Shown piece by piece: positions 33,803 through 46,804 of a stretch of 64,000 nucleotides of DNA. The notes under the pieces were generated by a model. It made no database searches and was not told where the DNA came from. It was given only the letters and a program-made list of their open reading frames with translations. Origin of the DNA: Ophiodon elongatus (lineage: Eukaryota; Chordata; Actinopteri; Perciformes; Hexagrammidae); NCBI GenBank assembly GCA_016806645.1, contig JACSYO010000396.1, positions 1,436,001 through 1,500,000 of the forward strand, in the 5' to 3' direction. The stretch's first letter is position 1. The number at the start of each line of letters is the position of its first letter. A program made the translations under genes and the position numbers.

Positions 33803-34355
33803 ACCATAGACTGTATGTCAGGAGTGGACGTAGTAACCGTGACATCACCCTTTGGTTTTTGGACTGCTGCTTTGAAGATGCAAGTTCTGCATTTTGGTTT
33901 TTGCAACCAAAAGTGACATGAGAGGGTGGAGCTCAGTACAACCGAATGCTGAATAATACATTTGTAGTCGACCTAAATGTTACAATTAACTTTGATGAAG
34001 TGAAAACCCACTGTGCAAGGGTTCAAGTTGTAAGACGGAAACACGGACAACTCCCAGAACGGACAATGTCGTGGTAGTGACCTGTCAATCACCTTGTAGC
34101 CCCGCCCTAAAGCATCCCCTGCTTTATGGTCTGTTTGACTCTAAATGGACCATAATTTACTAAATGAACATCATGCTGTATTGAAGAAGACTTGAAACTA
34201 TAGATTGAGACATAAACTCATGTTTACAATGTTTACTGAGGGAATAAATCAAGAGAGAAGTAGAGTCATTTTCTCATAGACTTCTATACAACCAGAGGAG
34301 TCGCCCCCTGGTGGACCTTAGAGAGAATGCAAGTTTTAAGACACTTCTGCATTGG
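33803..34355 (+). repeat. Teleost dispersed repeat (MITE/SINE-like)
   Basis: Begins CATAGACTGTAT and carries GTGACATCACCCTTTGG. It ends with the phrases ACTTCTATACAACCAGAGGA and GTCGCCCCCTGGTGGAC. I recognise these from many fish introns as one high-copy element, without being able to name its class. No coding capacity. Confidence 0.6.
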
Positions 34356-35009
34356 AGATTGCCACCTCCACCCATCCTAATCACTGTCAAACTCTTTCCT
34401 GTGTGACTTTTTTTCACAATGCCCTTTTTTTCTTTTACAACTGGAAAGCCCTGAGACTGAAAAAAAGCTTCCTTTAAAAAAAAAAAAAAAAAAAGAATCC
34501 TGGAAAACAAAATTCACTTGGAGAGGAGACAATTTAGATCAGAATTAAAAAAAAAATGGATCTCCAGAATTTTTCTTCATTTCCTCTCAGGGCTTCCATA
34601 CCTCTTCCACTTTTCTATTTTCTTCATCCCGTTATTAAGATAAAATGTATAGCTTGATAGAGATGTCATTACAGCGGACTGAAACTTCCATTATTCATTC
34701 TTTCTCTTCATTTTTCAAAACGTTGACCTCGTGATTTTCACAACCCTTTTGACCAGCAAATTATAGCCAACAAATGTGATGAAGACAGCCCTAAAACCCG
34801 GGACCCAAGGGAATCACAGATATTACTGCGGTTGGACTATCAGGCAACAAGCAGAGAAAAAAAAAGGAAAAAGCAATCATTCACCTCCCTAGAGAGGGAC
34901 ATTCATTATTGACGGAGCTTGTGATTGGAAGCATCAATCACATGAGAACATACTGGTACAGTGGAGGTCAAGAATGATGTCAGTGCAGTCATGACAATAT
35001 ATTTTAGCA

Positions 35010-35230
35010 TCCATAGCTCTGGGAGCGGCTTTGCATTCGGTCCTGAACGAACCCTCCGACCTCCGTTTTATCTGGACTTCAACCCGCTGCATTAGCAGAG
35101 CCGCTGAGGCTCCAGGACCCCGCGGGGTCGCCTTGTACAATATATGGCTCAGAGAACAATGAACATCTGGCTGCAGCGAGCCAGTTCAATTAAAGGTTTC
35201 ATTTGCATAATGATAACACTTACAGCTCAT
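35010..35230. promoter_or_regulatory. Candidate intronic regulatory element with octamer site
   Basis: A non-repetitive, GC-balanced island in AT-rich intron. It has a POU octamer ATTTGCAT followed by a TAATGA homeodomain core (35,201-35,214). It looks like a conserved non-coding element, but conservation cannot be judged from one sequence. Confidence 0.25.
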
Positions 35231-38200
35231 TTAGGTTAAGCCTCGACTCTCCTGGAGAGCACCACCTCACCGTAAGTCTTTTTTTCTTATCAATATGATA
35301 AAATATGCAGACTCTACTCTTGCATCTTTAAGCGGTCTCATAATTTGATGATTTTAGAAATGTAGGTTAAAAAAAAGACCTGTCCAATATTTTTAAACTG
35401 GTATTTGATCATTTGAATGACATATGCACACACTTAGGAATGCCTTTGCTTCTTTGTGAGAGAATCTACACTGGTCTTTTAAGACTTTAGTTCATGAAGG
35501 TTGTTTTCCTCATCGGTGAAGCTACTTAAGTGAAAAGCAATTGAAAAGGATCATTATGTTCCATAAAGAATATGAAGCAAATAATCAGACGTTAAAATTA
35601 ATTTCTCATAATTTCCATCCTTCATCAGGCCTTCATTTGGCTCCTCAAGTGGATTACAGAAATAAGCTTGGCGCTCTCCGGCTGAGTGGGGTTTGTCAGC
35701 CTTGACAGCAGCACTCTCTGTGAAGTGAAAGCTCCGTCCGGGCCCTTTGGTGGCACATCAAACACGGCGGGCGCTCTGGAGTGGTTGAAGTGGTAACAGA
35801 GAGGGGAGTGGACTTTGTGGCTTAATCTGAAGTGTGAGGTCCCTTGTTTGGCCTCCCAGGCAGCTCAGTTACTGTATGAGTGGCAGCTGTCTCTAAACTT
35901 TTAAAATCTTTAGAAAGTCTGCAGTGAAGTAGCTGAGACAAGACAAGAATCAACTGGTTAACTTTCGATACTCGAGAAAAACTTAAAACGCGATTTTTAT
36001 GGGGCAAGTAATTTGGTTAAAGTGCATACTTTTAACTTGAGTTCTGAATGGATTTATGAGAGTTCATACTCAGTGAACATTATCTGCTATCACTGGGGAA
36101 AAAAAGTAAGTAGCGCTCATTCCAGAAGTAAGTGTTTGAAGTCTGTATATTGTAGTTTGAGTTATAATACGAAGGTGTGACTTTTTCAAAATGCACCAAG
36201 GATTAAAAGATACCTAAAGGCACAAATATACACAAATTTGTGTGCTTAAGACATCAGAATATACAGATGCATACAGATAAATGCAAATCACACAAAAAGC
36301 AAATAATATGCGCACACAAAGACAAACAAACAATTAAGCAAACAAAAATGCACAGTGCTGCATTTTCACTGTGACAAGCATTAAGCTAAAGCCAACACAT
36401 GCACATGGCCCGGAGCCGCTTACTACAGCCGAACACAGGGAGAGAACATTCAATTCTTTTCTCACCACTGAACACAATGTGACAATTGTCTGTTTGATTC
36501 TCAGAGTGAAGGCGTCTGAAAATCGGCATCAAACGAGGAAATATTGCGAAACGGAAATAATTTCATAACCTTCCTTCTCCTCTTTTTTTTTTAAAAATCT
36601 TTCTTCTCTTGATCGTCCATCTATTATTTACGCTTTCCTCATCTGTCCGAGCGTGCTTCACACTAAACCTTTACTTCCTGTTTGCCAATATAATACATTC
36701 ATTTGCATCTCTCCCTCCCATTTTCTTTGTTTCACTTCTTTTTTTATCCCACCCCACCCAATGCTTGCTTTAAAATCTGCTTATCATCGTTTCCCACAAC
36801 CTCTCTAGAGAGATAGAGCTAAGAAAAAGCTATAGCAAACTGCACAGTTGCAGCTATTTGTGAAAATCGTACTCAAAGCACGTGCTCATGCTTTATTCAG
36901 GGTGGAGATACGAGGTCTTTTCACAACAACAGGAGCAACAGAAATACTCCCATGACCTTGGTAAGAAAGCAAACAGATGCATGAATACAACACACAGCCT
37001 GTGGCTCGATGACTCTGCTGTTTAGGCTTCGGGGGGGGGGGAATAAAGATCACTGCCCCTTTAATACTCCAGTGGCCAGGCTGGCAGCTTCTGCCACACA
37101 CGGGTTTGAGGAAAGAGTGTGATCAAAGAAGGAAAGAAAGATACAAGATACAAGAGAGAAAAAGCAGGAGACGGACGCAAAGTGAAAGAAAGACGGTCGT
37201 TGTCGAAAGCACCACCGCGGTGGGCCGCACTCCCCAGTCGGTGACCCCATTTTGGCTGATCATTCGACGTGACTGTGACCCGCTTTCAGCCATCTTGGCT
37301 CTGTCTGTCTTCACCAAGAATCTAATGAGCATTCGGTGCTCAACATGAAGACAGAAGGACGGGCCAGAAGGAGACGGCCTTGCAGACTGACAGAAAATGA
37401 GGGGAAGCACGCAGCGTGATGGGAAATGAGGTTGGACAAAGACAAAGCTTTCATCAGCTATAATGGGCCGCGTTACCCTGACCCTCTATCAACATTTCAG
37501 CGGGAGAGTCATCTACTGTACGACCTCATGCTGCAAGCTTATAGACACACATTTGCATGTACATGAACAGACCCATGAAGACAACCACCTGTGTCCACAA
37601 CTGCAAAAAAACCAATGTACCCGTTGTATCGGTATTTACACACTTTGAATTGTCACACACTCAGTACAGTCTGATGCTGATCCGTGTCTAAAATTGGCAC
37701 GCAGTGTTTGACCAACACAACGAGACAGATACTACCATCGCAGAATGTCAAGTAGCAGAGGAGGGGGGGGGGCGTGCACTCTGTTGCTGTCGACTTCTCT
37801 CAGCTTTTCATTATTTCACTTTCACTCTCCGTCTCTCTCGCTGTCTGACACTCCGTCTCTCAGTCTGCCTCTGCAGCTATTCCTAGCCCCAAGCCATTTG
37901 CAAGCTTAGACCAGAAAATCAAGTCTGGATTGAAACCGACTCAATAAATGAAGTGTTTGAGCAATGACTGAACGACCGCTGCCTTTCGTCATGAACCACA
38001 ATCTACACGCTTCTACGCAACTGGAGGGCACACAAAAGGTCTTTAGAATATTTTCCTCACCATACAGTTGTCAGTGATAGGGGTAGCATTGATATGCTAT
38101 ATGAATAATGAGTCCTTGGAATTGCTGGCAGCAAGATGTCCTTTCTGTTTGTGCCTTACTGTAACTCACAAAGCCACCAAACAGAAGACAACACTCAATC

Positions 38201-38595
38201 AATACATCCATCTTTCTTATTCGACCTTCTTAATCCCCTCCCTGCATGCTGCACCCACTTTAACTCTTCAGCACCAACCCCTATTTTCTGGGTGTCACCG
38301 ATGAATTACATTGTCAGACTGCCACGCAATGTTTTAAGGTTTCAGTTATATACTCTGCTGTGCCTTGTACCGGGATTGTTTTTAATGACAGGGTCTTCTT
38401 TCTGTCTGATCTATCAATTCATAGATTACATGTTCATATTCGCGAAACTTTTTACAGCAGTCCGTGAAAGTTATACATAGCATCCTGTACCCTGCATGCA
38501 AAGCTGTGGCCAGTAAAAGCTTAACCTACAAACTCAGTTTCTCCATATCAACAAGCACAGGGGTAAGTGGGACTGCTAACATGACTTACACCTAC

Positions 38596-40054
38596 CATCC
38601 GCTGTGATGAAAGGGTTAGTGCTGGAGTTCAAGCCGAGGCTGGTATAGCCACCAGAGGGAAGGTCACCACCAATGTCCAATGTCGATTTGTTGTCAGCTC
38701 CAAAGTCTACGCCTGCACCAGTGTTGAGTTTAGTGTCTGCTTCATTGCCTCCGAACTTAGCATCTTTAGCCGTGTCAGATTTGCGACTGCTTTCTCCTTC
38801 AGTGTCGGAGTCTACTTGCAAAAGACAGCTAGATTCCATGCCGCCGAACCCCTTGGGGCTGAGGGGCACTGGAAGCACAATGCCACCTGGCTCCTTCTCC
38901 ACCTTAAAGCCCTCATCTGGGGCATCTAGTGGTGACAGAGGGAAGCCAGAATTGCAATCTTTCAGCGGGAATGGGGAGAGGCAGAGTCGGGGTTCAGGTG
39001 GGGCTTGTCGCAGGTCGTTGTGTGTGGCGCCCGCTGCTGAGAGGGTGGGCTGCGGGGTCTGGGACTGATCTTCCGCGACGGTAAGTGAGCGCTTCATGGA
39101 GTGTGGTGAGCGACGTGGACCGCCCAGGGGCGACGCCAGCTGGTCCAGTCCTGCCTCTTCTCCACTTGGGTATTTATCAGGCAGCTCTAGACTGGTTGGT
39201 ACCGACAGGTGGGAACATTCGGACATTGCACGGCGCATAGCCTTCCTCTGCTGCTCAGCTCGCCCCATAAAACAGGGCTCCAACTCCATCTCCTCTTCTT
39301 CTATCTCTTCTTCCTCGCTGTTGTCACCTGAAGAGTCCTCAGATAATTGTTGGGCCCCCAGGGCTGCCCCGGCTCCAGCCACAACCTCATCGGCCCTCTC
39401 CAAGTGGTTGTCGTTGACGACTCCAATGACGCAGTAGTTAGGGGCCACCTGGGGCATGGCGACCTTTGGGCTGCATTCAGCAAAAGTCGAGTTGTTCCAT
39501 GGCTCAGAGGGCGAGTTTCCATCTATTGGAGATGCCTCCATCAGTGAGGCACCCATTGAGTGTGGAGGCATGGCACTAGTGGGTGATGACAGCTCCATAC
39601 GCCTGGCTGGGGATCCAGGAACTGGTGGCAGGGACACCCTGCTGGTACCCCCACATCCCAGGGCAGAGGGTAGTCTGCCCGGGGAAGCTGGGGAAGGGGA
39701 TGGGGAGGAGGACAGTGGGCTGTCTGGGCTTTCCCCTGCGCTGCCAAGTGATGCGTTACCCAGCGAGATGCTTCCGGAGATGCCCCCAACCCTGCTTGGC
39801 ACCTTTAGCTCTGCATCCACGCTGCCCCTGACCGGCTGCTCGAAGAAGCACAGCTTGTCCTCATCTGTGAGTCCGGTCGATGCTAGAGTACCACCACCTA
39901 CCACCAGGCCCCTTGGGGTGCCCATATCCATGCCCGTGGGGGGCTGCCAATCCCAGCTCTGAGCCGGTACGGTGGGCGTCAGGGACGGCACCTTACACAG
40001 CTCACTGTACTCTGAGAAAGGAGAGCCAGGCTGCTGATTGGAGAGAGAAGACAT
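38596..40054 (-). CDS. map4: map4 alternative first coding exon, 486 codons
   Basis: An uninterrupted frame starts at ATG 40,054 (MSSLSNQQPGSPFSEYSEL; A at -3) and ends at the donor GCGGATG / GTAGGT (phase 1). That phase fits the next exon at 30,757. The 5' side has no polypyrimidine tract or acceptor but a GA-rich leader, so it reads as a first exon, not an internal one. The protein is Ser/Pro-rich and disordered. It has an acidic block (SGDNSEEEEIEEEEMELEPC) and a basic serine site RKAMRRAMSECSHLS (kinase-like R-R-x-x-S). It also has a second such site, MKRSLTVAEDQ, and many SP motifs. Splicing onto the Lys/Glu exon would give a shorter or tissue-specific MAP4 lacking the distal N-terminal exons. 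Use as a cassette exon in the long form cannot be excluded. Confidence 0.8.
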
Positions 40055-40400
40055 GCTGTCTCTCCTTTCTATTGTAGTTCCTCCCCCCTTTTCTTTGTTT
40101 CACAGTCTGTCTTTGTCTCAGTCTCAGGTGTCCAAAGGTAATCTTCAACACTTCTCTTCCCTTCTCTCCGTTTTTCCTTTGTTGCCTTGCGCTGTTGTTC
40201 CTCTTCGTTCAGCCACTCAGGTGCGCTCTGTGTGTGGAGTCTCTCGTGCCGTGCCTCCGCTCTGAACTCAAACACACACGGAGGGTGAACTGGATGTACA
40301 GATCTCTCCCTCGTCCCCTCCCTCTTTCTCTCTCTCTCTCTGGTTCTCTCACTGATTATTACAGTGCTCATGTGACCCAGTTGTGGCTTCCAATTGGCTA
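40055..40400 (-). promoter_or_regulatory. map4: Leader and putative internal promoter of map4
   Basis: Upstream of the 40,054 ATG lies a GA-rich leader with no strong pyrimidine tract. Further up, the minus strand has a CCAAT box (AGCCAATTGG, 40,390-40,399) and two E-box words (CAACTG near 40,380, CACATG near 40,370). The arrangement suits a TATA-less internal promoter with a start near 40,320. Direct evidence for transcription is absent. Confidence 0.4.
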
Positions 40401-40603
40401 CGGCCAGTTCCCAGATCCCACCCACTGTGGTGGAGTGAGTAAGGCCCCCTCCCCTCTAGTTTTCTCTTTCACTCCACGTTTTTCTCCCCCTTCAATCCTT
40501 TTCTTTCGTTCTGTCTCATGGTAAAAAAGCACAACTCACACACACACACAGCTCTGTCTACCCCCCTTGGGGAGGATTGAGTGAGGGCTAAAGCAGGCGC
40601 TTC

Positions 40604-40623
40604 GGGGGGGGGGGGGGGGGGGG
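40604..40623. repeat. Poly(G) run, 20 bp
   Basis: Twenty consecutive G on the plus strand, about 550 bp upstream of the internal start codon. Long G runs can form quadruplexes and are often assembly-error prone. Confidence 0.9.
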
Positions 40624-42116
40624 ATTTGAATTCAAGACTTTTCCAAACCATACCGTTCCACACATCCATGCCGTCTGGATCAACACAATTGATTTCTGAC
40701 TAACATTTATCTCTGGTATGAGAAAGAGAGAGAGGGACGAATCAGACGGGAGAAAGAAACCACAAGAGCTGGAAAGACTAAAGCAATAGTAGCATGAAAC
40801 AACGGAGTGAGAATATGTCAATGCTTTTTGTAAGCTTGCATGTGTCTTAGCAGAATGCCCTACCATGTGTGTCTGTGTGAGACAATAAGTGCATCTCCCA
40901 ACCTTTCCTTAGTGCTCAGTCTGAGAGAGAAGAAGAAGAAAAAGAGGGGGAGATGGGAGTTATGGGAGACGGATGAAGGGTAAAGCCCCTGGTAAAGAGA
41001 CCTTGTTGTCTGTCAGACTCCATCTGGTCACATGTGGAGAACCACACTCCATTACCACCCCCCATTCTACCACGCTCATATGCACACACTTGGATAATCA
41101 AACTTAGAGGCTATCCAAAATACACAGAAACATTAGAGTTCTCACACATTAACACACACACAGTGTATCCACTTGAGTTATTCTGCCACGTAGCAGGCAA
41201 GAAACATTCATGAAAGACAGACACGCTCATACATGCACCAATACAGCCACACACTTCAGGCAAACTCAGAGGAACACTCGAGCCTTTAAGCATTTAACAA
41301 GAACTCAGCTGGTTGTGTTGCACACAAACACTTTCAGCTGTGTTTCCGTTCTTGCTGAGTTCCTGTTAAATCAAAACTGTGATTTCCACTGAAGTTGCAG
41401 TGATTTTACAACCATATGAGGTGTGCTCAGGAAACAACTATACTTTACAACTTTAAACCATCTGCTTCATACAGCAAAAGCTTGAAAATAATCCAACCAT
41501 ACATTGTCCAATAGTGGCTGGGGCCTTTATTTACCTCTACTGCAGAGTAAAGCAGGGATTGTTGTTTTTAAACAGCCCCATATCAGAGATATCAAGTACA
41601 TTTCTTTCCGGTAAGTACGCACTTTAGTAAGGCGACTCCTTGCGGTCTGATCTGCTCCAGTTTTAATTTGCTGTTGATTCTGTTTGGTCTTAAAACAAAC
41701 CCGACACTTCCTCCATGTCGACCTCTTGTTTTGATAAATACTATCTGTACAACCACATGAGACTAGGTCATATTTACTACTCTGGTGCTCTAAAATTATA
41801 TTTCTGAGAGAAACCCTATCTCATTCACCAACTAATTCTTATTGCTTCTGTCTTCAGTTACTGTTTACGAACCTTAACCCTTCTTACAAAATGTTGCACA
41901 TTAAAAGTGTGGTAATCATCATAAGGCACATCCACAAAAGTTTTGCAGGTGCTGGGTAACAATAACCTGCACACACAAAAAAAAAGTACCTTAAAAAAGT
42001 ACTTTAAAATGATTGTTTAACGATTTGATAATTTCAGACAAGGACAAAATATTTTTGCATTCAGATGGTGTCAATATAACATTTAATGGCTGCACACATT
42101 AGATACATGTCAGTAT

Positions 42117-42488
42117 TATAGACTATATACAAAGATAGACGATGGGTCTCCACTTCCAGGTCCAACCCGACCCAATCGCGAGCGTGACTGCAGCTTGTTA
42201 GCGCGAGAGCTACCTAGTTGCTGCATCAAATAAATTATTAAAACCAAACCCATCAGAAAACACTTGAACATACATCAGCGCTATAACAACTAAATGACTG
42301 AGACACCTTTGGGTAAATTGTATTTGACGTGTTCTTTGATTATTATTTTTTTGGCCCATGTCCCATCCGCTAACATGGAGGGGGCGGGGTTTATGACCAA
42401 TACTGCAGCCAGCCACCAGAGGACGATCAAGATGTTTTGGCTTCCCTTTTGGAGAGCCGTCATGTTGTCAATCTTTATATATACTATG
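42117..42488. mobile_element. MITE-like fish repeat with inverted ends
   Basis: The left end TAGACTATATACAAAGATAG and the right end CAATCTTTATATATACTATG are imperfect inverted repeats. The interior carries phrases I recognise from fish introns (TAGCGCGAGAGCTACCTAG, CAGCCAGCCACCAGAGGACG, AAGATGTTTTGGCTTCCCTT). About 370 bp, no coding capacity: a non-autonomous DNA transposon-like element of unassigned superfamily. Confidence 0.7.
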
Positions 42489-44483
42489 TTCAATATACAT
42501 AAACTGTCAAAGACATATGGAGGGATCATCAAAGGCTACCCAGCATGCATTTTAGGCAAAGGTCAGTATGTGATTGCGAAAGTGAGAGTGGGCACGAGGG
42601 AGAGAGATGGTTCTGTTGTCCTGTGCTGAGCTTTGAATGTGTGTGTCTGCGTTTGTGTGTCTAGTGCCAGTCAAAATAGCTGCAGGTTACAGACGTTCTT
42701 CTTGTTGTTGGTTTGGACTGAAGGCTGAACGTCGGCATAAAACAATGGTTTGTAACAGGCAGACAGGGGCAGGGAGGCAGACAGATGAGGGCAGAAAGAG
42801 GGAGGCAGAAGCAGAGCACAGGGATGAGGACCGAGTGTGTTAAGTAGGAGATGAAGGTTGGCCATCTTTGGGAGTAAAAGAGCAGAAAAAAAAGAGATAG
42901 AAATGACCAGGGCAGCCAGATGAGGCAGGAGACGGAAGAAAGTTATACGTAGAACAAGATGTATGTTAAGGGTGGAGAGATCAGAGTTTTGAAGGAGTAA
43001 GGAGGAGGGGTAGAAGAAAGGCACAAAGGGGTCAAAGTGAAAAAGAAAGGGCAACAAAGGACGCAGGAAGTGAGGGTACAGGAAAGTTGGACAGGAGATT
43101 CGGTATGGATCCACACATCGTCTCCCGACACCATGACAGGACAGAATCGAGAGCTGAAGGGTACAAAGCTGCCGTCAACGGCATCTTGCTTTGTGCTTTA
43201 ACAAACAAGAAACTCACTGGACCTCACTTGAGGATTCAGTTGTCAATGAAGTACGATAAATGGTACATCAATGATGTGTCTTTTAAATAAATAAAAAATA
43301 AAAACATATCCAACAGTACCTTCATCATAACCTTAACTTTACCTTTCTTTGATCCTAATTTCAATATCAAACCCAATTGAACTGTAAAAACTGCAAAATT
43401 AGTTTTTTTTGCCAATCTTCACAGATATTTTCCCCAGAACTTCTTAAAAGAAGTTCTGACAAACAATCTTGTTCATTTGGAGTTCTGATGGTTTACTCAA
43501 CAGAAGCACAACTGCCAAATGGTACTTCATGCCTACAGGAAGAATTGCTTCATAAAACACAAAATTAACAAGAGCTTTGTTTTCTTCCCATGTTTCCCCG
43601 CTGGAAAAAAAGAGTCAGGCCAAGCTGGCATTGGAAAAGGGAAAGGTGGGGAGCCACTTGAAAGCAAGAGTAAATCTTTCCTTGGCAGCCGATGGACAAA
43701 ACTGAAAAACAAATGAATGTATAGATATCTAACAAAACAGTACATTTTCTGTGGCTAGTCTTGGACCAGGCACACATGAACCCATATGTATAGTGTTGCC
43801 CCCAGCACCAAAGCTAATGTTGCGAGCGGAAAAAAAATGATTCAAATGAGAACTCTGTGTAACATGACAAAGCATCTCTATACTAAAAAACACAGCAGTC
43901 ATTGTCAGAACTAAAATCCACGCTTGCGTGCCTCAATAAATAAGAAACAAGTGGTAAACAGCAATCAATGTGTTAATGGCAATGTAGAGTATATTTATAA
44001 TCTAATTTATTTCACTTTCAAATAACAAAATACCTTATTTTATTATGAATAATTCATGTTTATGAATCAAAATAGATAAATAAATCACAACGATGTAGGA
44101 GTGGTGACTGAATCAAGCAATTAAATCCATCGTCTTCATTACAAATTCTTACTCCAGACAGTAGTTATTAAATTATGCCATCTTTATAGGCAGAAAGGAG
44201 ACAGTGCCATCCACAGATCCCTGCTCTCTTATATCATATCAACAGAGAAATAATCTCCATTTTTACCTGATAAACTGGCATCATTCCATTTAGGAAAAAG
44301 AATTTCATTCACAAATCGCTCTCACAAAGTCATGGCATCAACCCCAAATTTTCCCTGGTTTACAAATATTTGTACCATATATGTCTTGTTTTAATGCACA
44401 TGGTCTGAATTTGCTTTCCAGCTTTCTATCTGATCTCCCGTATTCATGCACACACAAAATCATGTATGACGGAGAAGGTCTCC

Positions 44484-44484
44484 G

Positions 44485-44530
<46 letters not shown>
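44484..44530. repeat. (GTT)n / (AAC)n microsatellite
   Basis: About 15 GTT units. Open frames over it give poly-Gln, poly-Thr or poly-Asn and are artefacts. Confidence 0.95.
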
Positions 44531-44940
44531 GGTGGAGCACAGTGAACGGCGGGACTTGGCCTCTGGGATAATGGCATTTTTCATTCCGGTGCACGCAGTT
44601 TTGGTATTTCGGTGACCCGCCGTGAGCTCCGACTTCAAGGAAGTGTGAGGAGATGCTCAGCAGGGGGCGTGTCAGTAACAATCAGGCAGCAGCGGAGCAC
44701 AGTTTTAGGGTCTGCTCTTGGTGTTTTGGGAGAATTTTTTTTTTTTATGTGACATTGTGAAATAAAAACTTGAAAAAACAAAAAAGTTTGACACTCAAAG
44801 TTAAGTATATACACATTTACAACGTGACCACAGAACACTCCCAGCCGTGACTGGCTGGCAGGTGTAACTGCCAGTAACTGGACGGTAAAACAGGACACCT
44901 ATGATGGAGGTGACTGTAGTTCTTCCCCCCTCCTTCAGTC

Positions 44941-45125
44941 CATTACATTACATTTAGCAGACGCTTTTATCCAAAGCGACTTATAATAAGTGCATTCAAC
45001 CAAGGGAGTTCAAACCCAGAACAACAAAAATCAAGAAAGTACAATTCCTCAAGAAAGCCAAACTACCAAGTGCTATGAATACGTGCCATTTAAGTGCTAC
45101 TAGAGTACTAAGAGAGGTACATCAA
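44941..45125 (+). repeat. High-copy teleost repeat (ACATTTAGCAGACGC...)
   Basis: Starts with CATTA repeats and the phrase ACATTTAGCAGACGCTTTTA, CCAAAGCGACTTATAATAAG. I know it as one of the commonest dispersed sequences in fish genomes, with a (CATTA)-type tail. The class is not certain. Confidence 0.7.
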
Positions 45126-45305
45126 TTTTTATTTTTTTTTATTCCAGATATAGTCGGAAGAGATGCGTAGTCCACCCATCAGTCTCTCTCAAACAGCTCC
45201 CGACGACGCAGACATGTTTCGGACACCATTAAAAAGGCGGCATGCCTCCACCAAAATCACTGTACGGTCACATCAGAGTCATCGTCACTAACACATCCCA
45301 CCTGC

Positions 45306-45343
<38 letters not shown>
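45306..45343. repeat. (CAGA)9 microsatellite
   Basis: Tandem CAGA units about 200 bp to the left of a long CA array. Confidence 0.95.
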
Positions 45344-45541
45344 GGGTAGACATGCTGGCAGGTGGGCAGACACGCTGGAGGCGAGTGTACTGTCCTCTAT
45401 GTCACATCGCTCTCTCTTTTTTTCTTCTCTCTTTGTCTGCTTGCCCCTTGAAGTAAAAATCGGACACCAGAGTCCCGTGGGGACAAACACACAGCCCACC
45501 AAGTGGATGACCTCACCCTGTCTGGCTGGTTGGCTGGCATA

Positions 45542-45648
<107 letters not shown>

Positions 45649-46790
45649 CACAAAGTCTTGTGTAATCCCACTGGGCGACAGAAGTGCTGTGCCTAATAAC
45701 CGGGGCAGTGCGGCTGCACAATATATTGTTGCAGCATCAACATGGTGATGTGCGTAATAGTCACATCGCAGGAGGTGTGATGTCGGCAAATTCACTCAAA
45801 CGGGTCAGGCTGCAACTTTGTTGCTGCTTGAAAACTTGCGCAGTTCGCCAGGGGGTCTGCATAGACATTGTTTACAAGAGCACAAGCTCTTCGTTTTGCT
45901 CTCAAAGTGCACTACATTGATATAATTGCACTTTAAAATGTAACTACAACATTTTCTCCCGAGAGGGTGAAAATTCCTATATTTTTTCATATTGTAATAT
46001 ATATTGCAGGGAAAACATCTCAATGTTTTTTCCAATATACAGCCCTACCATGCAGGCTGCAATGAAGGCATAGAGACCAAACAAAAGCTGTGGTCAATCA
46101 AAGGGCCACATGCCAATTTAAATGGCCCCGTTGAGTCAGGTAAAGACAGAAAACAGCTGTGTTTTCCACAATAGAAGATTGCGGTTTCCTTCCGATACTG
46201 CCATGTTGCTCTCATGTCTCGAAGGACTGGGAGATACAGCAAAAATGTCAATATACCAGCTGATATCAATATATACTGTGATATTGATATCTTCTAATTC
46301 TGGCTGTTGTTTCTACAAGTTTCTCTGAAGCAGTGCTCATCTCTGCTGTCTTTCCATCTGATGTTTATATCATCCAGCCCTATGGTCTTGTAATGAGGTT
46401 GTACTAAACACTCCCAAGCAGGTTACTCATGAGCTGAGCTACATCTGAAACTGCCAGACAGCAAGTCAGCTAAAAAAAGTGAAAGATTCCATTGCAGTGG
46501 CCTAAAAACAGAGAGACATTTTTTTGTTGTACTTCACCTCTGGAAGTACAAAGAGAGAGAGAGAGAGAGAGAAGGAGTGGTGAACACAGGTGTGGCGAGA
46601 GAGGAGGATCATCTCAGCGGGGGGTGTTGGAGGAATGGATGACGGATGGATTCAGAGTCTTTAGTGACGTCTATTTATAGCTCAATCGCATCTCCTTTGC
46701 AGCCCGTCACAACACCCCCATCCTCACTAAAACATCTATTGTTTCCTCCACAGCCCCTCTCCCCATTAGTCGCCAAAGCAACTGCCTCCT

Positions 46791-46804
46791 GTTGCTATGG
46801 CAAC
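46791..46804. promoter_or_regulatory. RFX-like palindrome
   Basis: GTTGCTATGGCAAC differs by one base from the palindromic RFX site GTTGCCATGGCAAC. It sits in a C/T-rich part of the large map4 intron, not near any exon I can see. Confidence 0.35.

Larger units (their letters stand above)
30758..38595 (-). other. map4: map4 intron, 7.8 kb
   Basis: Contains a poly(A) tract (31,620-31,654), a teleost dispersed repeat (33,803-34,355) and a candidate regulatory stretch around 35,010-35,230. No exon was recognised. The intron is used both by the long form and by the form starting at 40 kb. Confidence 0.65.

Noticed and set aside
44338..44681. Poly-Gln, poly-Asn or poly-Thr proteins
   Set aside because: Readings of the GTT microsatellite in three frames; no splice or start context.
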